NCBI RefSeq assembly: GCF_000764305.2
Contig: NW_025939751.1
Location: forward strand, 1-64,000
Length of the DNA stretch: 64,000 nt
Source of the DNA: Hyalella azteca
Lineage: Eukaryota > Arthropoda > Malacostraca > Amphipoda > Hyalellidae
Direction: 5' to 3'
Position numbers and translations under genes: made by a program. This document shows positions 12,471-21,533 of the stretch, piece after piece (the first letter of the stretch is position 1; each line of letters begins with the position of its first letter). Below the pieces are notes generated by a model. The model was not told the DNA's origin. It made no database searches and saw only the letters and a program-made list of their open reading frames with translations.

Positions 12471-13412
12471 ATTTAAAAACGACAAAATGGAAACAATTTC
12501 CTGAAAATTAATTAACGTCACAACCGTAGTAGTTAATAGCCAGTTTTGAAAAGATCCGGTCAAGAACCTGTTTTTAGATCTCATGTGAACGAGTCACGAA
12601 AAGTACAAGAATCAGCGACATGCCACTTCAGGCATATTCTTCAGCGCCGACATCACTATGATATGATAGTTACGGGCAAACGTATACTGATCGTTATGCT
12701 TACGTCTTAGATTAGCAGTATTAAAAATTCCAATGGAACTTTTAGTCACTATTTCCCTTCATGCAAATAATTAAGAAACAAAGTTGATTACGACGAGATT
12801 TCGTTGGAACAACGCTTAATCAACGTTATTTCCATCTCAGATACAAGGTGAAATGTAGAAACTACAAGGCCGGCACCACCGGCACCAAGGCGAGGGCACA
12901 GCGCGCAGGCTCCAGTGGTAGCGGCAGCGCCTCTTTAGGGCCACGTGGCGACGGGAGGGAGGATCGATACGGCGGCGGCGATACGATCCTCTCATGTCCT
13001 GTAAATTCCCTTACCGGGTTGTTGTTCCAGGCTAAGCCTTTATTGTACTGGTAATGAAACGTACTCTTCAACGTATACTTGCGACCGATGATTTGAAAAT
13101 GTGGTAGAGATGTGGGCAGATAGTGAACTATTTCACACGATTAGTCGACTAATGTTATGAAATCATTTAAACATGGACCTAAGTATTGTAAGTAATAGTA
13201 ATTTGATACTAGCAGGTATTGATAATAGTACAATAGATACCTACTAAAACCGCATTGAACTCGCGAGTCCCGTTGTGATCAGGTGCTTGTTTCGGAAAAA
13301 GTCCACAGCGCATCCGCTTAAAATTTAAATTTGGGAAAGTTTCTAGAAGTTGCGGAAAAATAACCAAATTGAATCGTTACTTTTCAATCAAATCGTGAGT
13401 TTCACGAGCACT
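12471..13412. repeat. Tandem segmental duplication, copy 2 (about 942 bp)
   Basis: Direct repeat of the preceding block in the same orientation. The shared text ends at gagtttcacgagcact (12451-12465 in copy 1, ending at 13412 here), after which the sequences diverge. A block of roughly 60 bp near 12599-12660, absent from copy 1, contains cgacatgccacttcaggcat. It could be an insertion here or a deletion in copy 1. Confidence 0.93.
12848..13054 (+). other. GC-rich 68-codon ORF in duplication copy 2, coding status uncertain
   Basis: Same ORF as at 11901-12107, with a single predicted residue change near the end (KPFLYW becomes KPLLYW). The antisense open frame is also preserved (13071-12862). 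Preservation of both frames is expected from the recent duplication and does not by itself show selection. Confidence 0.2.
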
Positions 13413-13680
13413 GAAACATTTTGGAAAAACGTTCTTTCGTATTGAATATTATTTTTTACTACAAAGAATGACAAGAAATCGTAGAAATTAAAAAAATGTT
13501 AACACGGAAGTCAGCGTCAAAATTTTATTACAGGCACACGAGCAGTTGCATCAAAAAATTCTTACGGACATTCAAGAGGACGCTTCATAATTTTTTAACA
13601 CGTACAAGGAAGGCCGTGTCAAGATAACCCTAAGGGTTCACAAGCCACCCGCGCTAGTCGGGGTTTATAAAACAAACACG

Positions 13681-13726
13681 CCGCTGCTGCTGCTGCTGCA
13701 GCTGCTGCCGCTGCTGCTGCTGCAGC
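13681..13726. repeat. (CTG)n/(CAG)n interrupted trinucleotide repeat
   Basis: ctgctgctgctgctgca, then gctgctgccgctgctgctgctgca: 14-15 triplets interrupted by a cag and a ccg. A poly-A run (13799-13811) lies 70 bp away. Confidence 0.95.
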
Positions 13727-16183
13727 ATAAACAGCTGCTCACCTGCCTGAGCCGTGCGCTCACAGCAGCGGCGCGGCGCTCATTTGTATCCGCCACAGAA
13801 AAAAAAAAAAATGTGCGCTCGAGCAGGCATAGCTCGGTAGCTTGCCAAAAGATCGGTGATCGCAAGCAAGCAGGAATCTAGTGGGAACAAACAGAACCAG
13901 CCTAGCGGATTTCAAGCTCTGCCAAGTCTTAGCAACACGGTAAATGTTTAGATATTGAACGACGTATCAGATTAGTAACTTTAAAACAGCAGGCTACTCC
14001 TGTAACGTGGCCATTATTTTAGTCTCCGAGTTTAACAGAGGAGCAACTACGTATGATTTTGTACGCTTTGTACATAAAATCGTATCATTTCACACGGTGA
14101 GCAAACTTGATTTACGTTCATTGATCAAACGGTCATATTTTACGGATTTTTAAAACTGCTAATGAAAGTTCAATAACAATAGTTCCTTGAGTTCACTACA
14201 CATTTGATGCAACGAGATTTGCATAAAAGTTACATCGCTTGCAAAGCCTTGCGAGCGCCAGCAAGCAGCACGGGGCACATGAAAGAATTGTCACAACACA
14301 GCAGCGTTGAATGCCCTCAAGCTCGTATAACACCTGCCCCTGGTGCTCGTTACTCATAGTACAACTTACCGAGAATTGTATTCAGGGTTATGAAAAATAT
14401 TCATGCTTGCGTGACAATGAATTATGATCGAAATTAGGATGAGAAAAGTTTTTTGTTCCTGTTACAAGTGATTGTCTGAAAGCTTAGCGTATCGACACAA
14501 CATGAAGCTCACCTTGCTTATTCGAAAGTTAATTACGTTACCATTCGAGAAGTTTGATCGCGACGAGGGAGAAAGTTCAAGAGCAGGCCTCACAGCTCCA
14601 GGCCCAATAATTAATCAATCATACTGATCTCAACAGTGCGAATAATCATCCTTTGTATTCATTTTTGCACTTCAAGCGGTTGACTGCTGGTCAGTCCATT
14701 TTATATTTTTTTTTCATTCAGAATGGCAAGTGATTTTTAAAATGTCTTCCAAAAGCTTTCCCAAACATTAAAAGTGAATCACATAAACCTGATAAATATC
14801 AGGTGGTTTGAGAAATGGTTAATAGGAGATGATGTCTACCTATACCAAATTAAAGCATGCATTTGAAATATTGTAATTTTTAAATACACTAACGTAGGAC
14901 TGACGAGTAACTTTTAATAAAAGTTTTCATTATTAGTACGTTTAAATCGCAAATTAAAAAGAAATCAAGAGCAAAGGAGATGACAAAAAACTACCATATT
15001 TTCAATGAGAACTCTATCCAGATTCCAGATACTGTGATACACCATCCGTTCATAAGTTCAAGAATACAAGTACAATCAATAGAACGACTGAATTTACAGA
15101 AGATGAAAAGTCACGCGAAAGTCAATTCATCAATAATTTCACGCAAACATGACAGAAAATTTAAAATTTTTAACCCCTTGAGTTTATTTATTTTGCATAT
15201 ATAATTCCTATTCACCAGAAGAAATTTCTGAGTTCTGACTAATTTTTACCGGCCAATCTGGCTGTTTAGAATAATATGCATTCCGTGTACACTTTTTCGT
15301 TTTATTGATTCGTGCATACTGTTTTAGTTTTTAACTAATAATGGCGCTACGCGCTGAAAATTTTCCAAGTCAAATATTGGCAAGTTTTCTTTCCTTTGCC
15401 TTCAACATTATTGCTTAATATAGAAGTTACCGCTCATATTCCGTTTTCTTTCTTTTCTACTGTAAGAAAATATAATTTGATGGATTCCTCGCTTATAAAA
15501 ACATACTACGCTAGCGGTTTCCTATCGTTCCTACATAACAATAACATAGTGGTGACTATGTCACCGATTCTATGCCTGTCGCCGATTCTAGTCTACGAAA
15601 TTTTTTATTAATTTATTTTATTAATTTATTAATTTTTTAGCTCCAGGTTTTGAACCAAGATCTCGACACTCTTACGTTAATTTCATTTTCATCACAGGAT
15701 CGGAAACGTACGTAAGTATTTATAATTCTTACGGAAGTCTTTACTAGCTTACAGTTCATCCATGATTAAAAACATCATATGATACATTCGATGAAAGTTA
15801 TTGTTTTGCAAATGGAATGAATAGAAAATCTAGGTATGAAAAATTAGAGACAAATATCGTTGGTAATTAACACGGTTCTGTTAATATTTCCAATATTTCC
15901 ATGTCTTTGTCAAGGCTCGGTAACAAACATAGGCAAAGAACCACGGCTGTTACGGGCTGTATAAAATACAACGTTGAAAACGGTGGATGTTCTTACAAAC
16001 ACCAGCACAGGCCGGATTACTGAGGACCGGGTGGAGATGGAAGGTACAATTCCACCCAGTTACTAAGGACTGCTCGGCCGTTTAGATGCAAGTTTGCTTC
16101 CAATATATTATTGTAATCACGTATTACTTCCAATGTACAATTTCTCACGTGTTAACGAGTTACGATACACACAAGACGTACTG
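13727..16183. other. Noncoding AT-rich stretch
   Basis: No recognised gene. It contains a poly-A run at 13799, a small palindrome cctgataaatatcagg at about 14788, and an attaattta-rich patch at 15600-15645. If the PP2C gene continues leftward, its next exon may lie here or further left, but I could not identify it. Confidence 0.55.
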
Positions 16184-16210
16184 ATAAATCAAGTTGATAA
16201 CTTGATTTAT
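16184..16210. repeat. Perfect short palindrome (12-bp arms, 3-bp loop)
   Basis: ataaatcaagtt, then gat, then aacttgatttat: both arms match exactly. It directly adjoins the ATAAC-type repeat and the larger palindrome at 16244-16289, and shares the core word aacttgat with it. Confidence 0.85.
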
Positions 16211-16252
16211 AACATAACATAAAATAACATATAACATAACATAACATAACAT
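16211..16252. repeat. ATAAC pentanucleotide microsatellite
   Basis: Runs of aacat/ataac with a few interruptions (aacataacataaaataacat, then ataacataacataac). It sits between two palindromes and overlaps the left arm of the second. Confidence 0.85.
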
Positions 16253-16289
16253 ACTGGAACTTGATAGATCAAGTTCCAGTATGTTATGT
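16244..16289. repeat. Near-perfect palindrome (22-bp arms, 2-bp loop)
   Basis: The left arm reads acataacatactggaacttg plus at, the spacer is ag, and the right arm is the exact reverse complement, beginning atcaagttccagtatgttat. Such a structure can extrude as a cruciform and often marks a foldback or an inverted duplication of the repeat end. Confidence 0.9.
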
Positions 16290-16633
16290 GTACGCCAATA
16301 AATTTAATTTCATAGTTCCCCCATGCATCTTGCAGATAATGTAAAAAGTTATGATGATTTCCACGAAGATCATAAAAAAAGATCTATACAAGACATCAAA
16401 CAATTCTCGGGAGCTACTAGGAAACCTATAATATACTTCAGCTGCTGGTTGCTTCATAATTCAGCTGATCTTAATTAGCCACTCGCCCATCCCTAGATCT
16501 AAAATATCATAATTAAGATCAATGGATGACCTTAATCATACCTATATGATTGAGACGAAAAGCTTGACTCCAGAGCACATGCATTGTATGTTTTGTAAAG
16601 GCTATTGCACCAACTAGAGAGCACATCGCCTAC

Positions 16634-16798
16634 CTTGATTGATGGTGAGGTAGGCGTAGACGAAGGACACGGCCTCCTCGTAGGAGATGGTGTCCCAGAG
16701 GCCGTCGGTGGCCAGAACAAGGAAGTCCTCGTCGCCTACGATCTCCAGGCTCTTGATGTCGCACTCGCTCGAGATGAACGGCTTGTAGTCAGCGTCGC
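16634..16798 (-). CDS. PP2C/PPM-family protein phosphatase, internal coding exon carrying the metal-binding Asp-Gly motif
   Basis: This 165-nt minus-strand exon has acceptor gctcgtgtgcag and donor GTAGGC. Its first two bases complete the split Gly codon of the previous exon, giving SRAIG-DADYKPF across the junction, and it again ends in phase 1. It encodes 54 complete residues. Diagnostic segments are GDADYKPFISSECD, then DEDFLVLATDGLWD, then EEAVSFVYAYLT. In PP2C enzymes the Asp of the hydrophobic-A-x-DG-hydrophobic-[WF]-D motif is a ligand of the binuclear metal centre, and it is present here. The C-terminal Asp-Asn motif that should follow within roughly 30-50 residues is not in this exon and I could not locate the next exon. 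The neighbouring intron contains a duplicated segment (about 16951-17512). Confidence 0.95.
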
Positions 16799-16950
16799 CT
16801 GCACACGAGCATTCATTAGTTAAGAGGTACTGAAGTATGCATGTATGCAACGCGTCATAAATATGCCACTTTTGAAGGGTCGCACAATTTGCCAGTTAAT
16901 AGCTATTTTCAAATCACTAAACTATATTATAAATATACAATTTTTTGGAT

Positions 16951-17512
16951 TTTTTCGTGACAACTGTTACGTTACGATTTGAAAGAAAGGTTGCTCGGAA
17001 AAATGGCTTTCTAGATAACAAGAAAAATATATGCATGGTGGTTACAAAAAAAATGTACCAGCAGCATCGAGAAAAGAAAACCGAATAGTCGCATTCACCA
17101 GTAAAGATTCTGCACAGAAACAGGAATGTGAGTAAGAAGTCTATCATGCAATGGTAGATATGACGATTTAATTGGTAGCTATTTTTAAACTATATAATAG
17201 TTTGAATCGATAATCTACATCTACCTATCTATGAATCTAGATCTACAATCTATATATAAAACAATATTATTCATATAAACTGTTTTCAAATATTTTCGTG
17301 ACAACGGTTAAGCTAGAATTTGAAAGAACGGTTGCTCGGAAAAATGTCTTTCTAGAGAATAACAAGAATGTATGCATGGTGGTTACAAAAAAAAATGTAC
17401 TAGTAGCATCGAGAAAATAACACTGAATAGTCGCATTCACCAGCGAAAATTCTGACCAGAAACATAAATGTGAGTAAGAAGTCTATCATGCAATGGTAGA
17501 TATGACGATTTA
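16951..17512. repeat. Duplicated intron segment (offset about 341 bp)
   Basis: Copy A (about 16951-17170) and copy B (about 17291-17512) share ttcgtgacaac(t/g)gtta, then ggttgctcggaaaaatg, gcatggtggttacaaaaaaa, gtagcatcgagaaaa, tagtcgcattcaccag, and gtctatcatgcaatggtaga. Differences are scattered substitutions and small indels, so it is older than the 11.6-kb duplication. Between the copies lies an atctac/atctat-rich patch (17217-17262). It lies in the intron upstream (in gene orientation) of the PP2C Asp-Gly exon. Confidence 0.9.
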
Positions 17513-18316
17513 AAAAAAAAGATCACGATTTGAGAGTGAATGCTTATATGCAATCCATCCCTATGAAGCACTGCAAAAATGGTAAACTTGGAATTTAGCG
17601 TCACAAAACACATTGGCATTGGTATTTACCATGTCTCGATCATAATTACTAGTTTCAAAAAAAAAAAAAAAAACTGAAATCGTCATGGATATGAAAAAAT
17701 ATAATTTTCAAATACCATTGTCAGAATCAATGCGATATTGATCTTTCAAGCCAGGAGACTTTTTGATGAATAGACAGCTATACGGCAATACATATTAAGC
17801 TGATTCAGTTGAATTCATTTAATCACAAGCACAGGGAAGAATAAAATTAAAAATATTGGTAGGCGTCAGATATCCATCATCCTATACTGGGACACTGAAA
17901 AATCATAAACCATACAATGCCTACCTATAATTATTTAATCTGCTCAAATCTGGGGACCCAGACACGTGTCATCGTATAACAGTGACGGTCGCAGTCAGAG
18001 AAAGCGATGCTAAGGTGCTAACTCTTACAAATATTACCATAGAAACGCTAGCCAGTCAAGGAATCAATAGTTACAGTATTTTTTTCTTTCTCTGCTCTGC
18101 AAAGAAACTTTGTTATTTCATGTCAAAAGAAAATAAAGATGAATCGTTTAATGTAAGCGAGATATTCGCAGATAGTTCTGTCATGCTGGTAACAACAAAA
18201 TTTCTTGACTACCGCCAGTGATCCTCAACCATGCTCTATCAGTGATAAGAAAAAAACTTCGCTATGACGAAGTTTCCTTAAGACAGGTTCGCAGCTCTAA
18301 AGAAAGTGAATGTTTT

Positions 18317-18650
18317 CTCACCAACAACCAAATGTTCAACTACGCCATCAAGTGCACGACAGTAAACCGAACATAGTCATCCCTTATACGTCGGTCTGTC
18401 CTTTGGGGGTTCCTTCCTCTACTGTCAGTAAACGTTTTCTTATATACAACTTTAAGTAAAATCAAGTCGCCATGTTCACCAAACGTCATCATTTCTCACC
18501 GATTGCCCGGGACACAGCGAGCTGTCCTATGGAGGTTTCTCGGTTTACTGCCATAAGTTTCCATAGGGATAAACTAAAATAAAATCAAATCATCAAGTGA
18601 ACAAAGCGTGATCATCTCTCACCAATTGCTCGGGACACCGCGAGCTGTCC
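18317..18650. repeat. Tandem duplication spanning the exon 3' end, splice donor and proximal intron
   Basis: Three related units can be aligned, keyed on the donor complement ctcacc at 18317, 18495 and 18618 (spacings 178 and 123 bp). The last two share the exon tail, the donor, and downstream intron text such as a taaaatcaa block and a cat(c)tctcacc end. The most distal unit (about 18370-18500) is more diverged: the exon-like part is reduced to tctgtcctttggggg and no longer codes. The series therefore looks like an old duplication followed by a younger one. Confidence 0.75.
18500..18526 (-). other. Duplicated 27-nt tail of the PP2C exon: candidate micro-exon or decoy splice site
   Basis: In the intron 3' of the SRAIG exon (minus strand) the last 27 nt of that exon recur, encoding GQLAVSRAI in the same phase. 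They are followed by the same donor type (GTGAGA). They are immediately preceded by AG (ccatag), so the copy is bounded by minimal AG/GT splice signals. It is 27 nt long and phase 1 to 1, so its inclusion would insert nine residues without a frameshift. Compared with the real exon there are three differences, all at third codon positions (Ala GCG/GCT, Arg CGA/CGG, Ile ATT/ATC) and all synonymous. The upstream polypyrimidine tract is weak, so use as an exon is unproven. It could equally be a decoy donor left by tandem duplication. Confidence 0.5.
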
Positions 18651-18719
18651 CAGTATGCGCCAGGAGCCCTCTAGCTTCATCACGACTCCGCCCAGGTTGT
18701 TTACGCGGTCGCGCTCGCT
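18623..18719 (-). CDS. PP2C/PPM-family protein phosphatase, internal coding exon carrying the SRAIG motif
   Basis: This 97-nt exon is read on the minus strand. It is preceded by a pyrimidine-containing acceptor (gttttacag) and followed by a strong donor (GTGAGAG). It starts in phase 0, encodes 32 residues and leaves one base (G) of a split Gly codon. The peptide begins SERDRVNNLGGVV and ends GQLAVSRAI. That matches the conserved PP2C stretch in which an E-R-x-R-[IV]-x-x-x-G-G segment is followed by W-R-[IV]-x-G-x-L-[AS]-[VM]-S-R-[AS]-[IL]-G-D. PP2C enzymes are Mn/Mg-dependent Ser/Thr phosphatases. SRAIG rather than SRSLG favours the PPM1E/PPM1F side of the family over PPM1L, which is an inference. 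It joins in frame to the exon at 16798-16634. Its 3' end and donor are duplicated in the downstream intron. Confidence 0.92.
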
Positions 18720-19180
18720 CTGTAAAACACATGTACGTAATAATTTTCATCTTAATAATCAATGAAGGTTAACTATTACAGATGAATGAAGTCTTCCAAA
18801 ACTAAACATTTTGTGGAATTACGAGAATATATTTGAAAATAGTATAGAATATAATAATTTCTAAAATAATAGAATATATTAGAAAATAGGATATAAATTT
18901 ATAGAAAGATGAGATCTGAATTATGATCCTGATAGTACCATTTGAAGCTATCATGATACCTTGTCAAATATCAGCATTATACTATAATCGTTGATCACGC
19001 TGATCAAACATAAAATAAATGATGTCATTAAGATAAGATGCATCATTAAACAAAAGAAACTTTTATAATGCATCCACTTTCAGGTAAGGTTTTAATCTAA
19101 AAAATGAAATAACGCATTAGCAATTAAATCATTGTTGAAATATCACAATTTCCAACCTAAAACAAAACGTAGTATACAAT

Positions 19181-19475
19181 ATAAGTGCCATCAATAAGGT
19201 AGTTTCCCGAACTTAGTAACATCGCCCAGAATATTAATGTCATCAATAAAGAAGTTTTCCCAAATTTAACAACACTGCCCAGAATATAAATGTCATCAAT
19301 AAATAAATATACACAATGTACGAAAATCATCTAGAATATAAATACAATCGATAGAATTTCCACAATTTAACAAGATCGTCAAGACTCAGTATACAAATGC
19401 CATCAATAAAGAAGTATACACAATTTACCAACATCGCCTAGAATCGAAATGCCAGCGATAAGAAAGTTTACAAAC
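19181..19475. repeat. Diverged tandem repeat, about 53-bp period, about 5.5 copies
   Basis: Successive units begin near 19181, 19233, 19287, 19340, 19394 and 19447 with variants of ataaatgccatcaataaag, and contain variants of cacaatttaacaacatcgcc followed by (c)agaat. Units differ at many positions, so this is an old array. Confidence 0.85.
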
Positions 19476-21407
19476 GAAATAAGCAGAAAGAATCACGTGG
19501 AAACAATTATACCCGAAGCTGGTGCCGGCGTCTTATGTTGAAGCTTGCATATAATGGTGAGGGTATAATCCTACGACACATGTTATTGAGGCTTTAATGT
19601 ACAGAAATGATCGCCTTAAGGCATCGATCGATGAACGAGTGCAATTATGCCGAGTCACAAATCATTTCAAGTAGTCGGTTTTAATAGCCAACATCCAATG
19701 CAAGAAAAAAATAAGAGTAGATAATCTGCGTTGCATTTTTATAACGCAACTCTCATTTCCTCCGAGAATGTGGCAAGCGACGCCTGCGTAGCGCGTTAAG
19801 TAAGAGGGCATTGCGCGGGAGACGCTAGTGCCCTGACGAACCGTGAGAGAAAGGCAACCCACAACGAGCGAGGTCTCACTTGCGCATCTATACACTTTAA
19901 AACAGTCCATATAAACAATACAAGGTGGAAACGTTACCTAGAATTGAAAAATTATTCAATATTTACATAATACAGCGATCTGTCAGCCACATTAACGGAT
20001 GTCAGAGGATAATGATTAGAATGATAGGTGAGGAATAAAGTAGGGAGAAAGATGTTTATGAACGCACAGGGGCTGGCTCAAACAAACAGAAAAAGGTAAG
20101 TCTCAAGTCCATGAAATATTAGATGACGAACTAGTCATTCTTTTCCTGCCCACTTAAAATACGTGCTGAGCATCGACCGTTGAGGCAGCCGATCCACGCA
20201 AGTGCGCTCGAGGATCAAATGATAGACGAGACGTAGAGCAATCCTGTTAGGAAAGCATGACGGTAAAAAATTGCACGTCTTCAGTGCAAGTCTTTCAACC
20301 ATCGGAGCAAAACAATAGAAGAAATAGGTACGGGTAAATTAAAATGATACGAGAAAGCTTCCAGCTGACTACAGAGAAAACACAAATGATCGACCGCAGA
20401 AGTCTTCAAGAGATTCTCATTGGTGCTAAACTTGGAAAGACAGTAAAACACCGTACAAATGATATATGGACAAAGCTGTTAAATAACTGAATAATTCAAG
20501 TTTTAATGCAAAAAATGCTTAGAGATGCTTGTTCGAACTGGATTGAAATTTTCTTTCTCTGTTTCTCGAAAAAATATAATATGAACACCGCGAAAGGACA
20601 CACTAACAATAAAAGATCAAATGGTTGTATTGTTGACGAAGTTGTTTCCATGAGAAATAAGATTTGACTATCGATCAGAGAGTGTCATTGAGAGTAAATT
20701 AGATCTTGGATCTCAGAGTGATGTCACCTCTCACGACGAAGCCCAGGCAGGCAGAAAAACGCCTAATGAGAAGTGGTTGAATAAGTGGTACGCGCGTCCT
20801 GGTCGAGCTTTGGGACGTTGTGGAGTTGAAGGAGAAGAGGTGCTCCCACCATGTTCCATCGGGAAGCCTAATGGAAAGTGGTGAACCGGCTGATGACTCG
20901 GTTCTTGTAGAGTGTGGAGCATCAAAACTTCACACGCGAGAAATTAATAACCCAGGAGCGTTACAATTAGATCTAACTAACGAACGAATATAACTCGATC
21001 GTGATGAATTATTGGGATTTCTAATTCTGCTCGCCTTTTATGCAAGACTATATCCCCTTATAGGAGTGTATCGACTGAGGAATATAAAATTACTTAGAAA
21101 ACATTGTCTCGCAGAGGCAAATCAGAAACTAAAAAGCACCTTTCAGTGCGCATGACACGAATACTTTCCACTGTTACCCTACGTTTACTTGAATGCATCT
21201 AGTAGCGAACTAAAATCACGTCCAACGAACTAAAAACAGAAGCAATTGAGTAGAAATTAGTAATTCAACATATTATAATACTAACAGAACACACATATAA
21301 TAAAAGGAATTTGAAATATGGTTGAAGAAATAAGGTGTGGCCGATGCCCGGGGATGCAGCAGACGGCGGTGCGTCAGAGATGCAGCTTCAGAGGCCAAAA
21401 ATCGATT

Positions 21408-21435
21408 GCTTGCTGCAGGCACGACTGCAGCAAGC
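21408..21435. repeat. Small perfect hairpin, 11-bp arms
   Basis: gcttgctgcag and ctgcagcaagc separated by gcacga. GC-rich and stable, inside a locally GC-rich patch (21340-21480) with no recognised gene. Confidence 0.7.
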
Positions 21436-21505
21436 GAGGAGGCGTGGGAGAGCAGCGTGGGGTGACAACAGTGGAGAGGAGAGGTCGCTAAAATAAAGAA
21501 GTGCC

Positions 21506-21533
21506 CTGAATGAGAGCCCTAGCTCTCATTCAG
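21506..21533. repeat. Small perfect hairpin, 11-bp arms
   Basis: ctgaatgagag and ctctcattcag separated by ccctag, immediately followed by a direct repeat of ctattcc. No U-tract follows that would suggest a terminator, and such terminators would not be expected in a eukaryote. Confidence 0.7.

Larger units (their letters stand above)
16799..18622 (-). other. Intron between the two recognised PP2C exons
   Basis: Bounded by donor GTGAGAG at 18622 and acceptor gtgtgcag ending at 16799. It contains the duplicated exon tail (18500-18526) and the duplicated segment at 16951-17512, but no other coding sequence that I can recognise. Confidence 0.85.

Noticed and set aside
15640..15680. gttttgaaccaagatctc, considered as a SINE or tRNA-derived end
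   Set aside because: Only a weak B-box-like word; no A-box, tail or second copy identified.
20731..20925. Minus-strand ORF ending near a GTGAGAGG donor-like word
   Set aside because: The peptide has no PP2C motif or known domain, and no acceptor or homology supports an exon.
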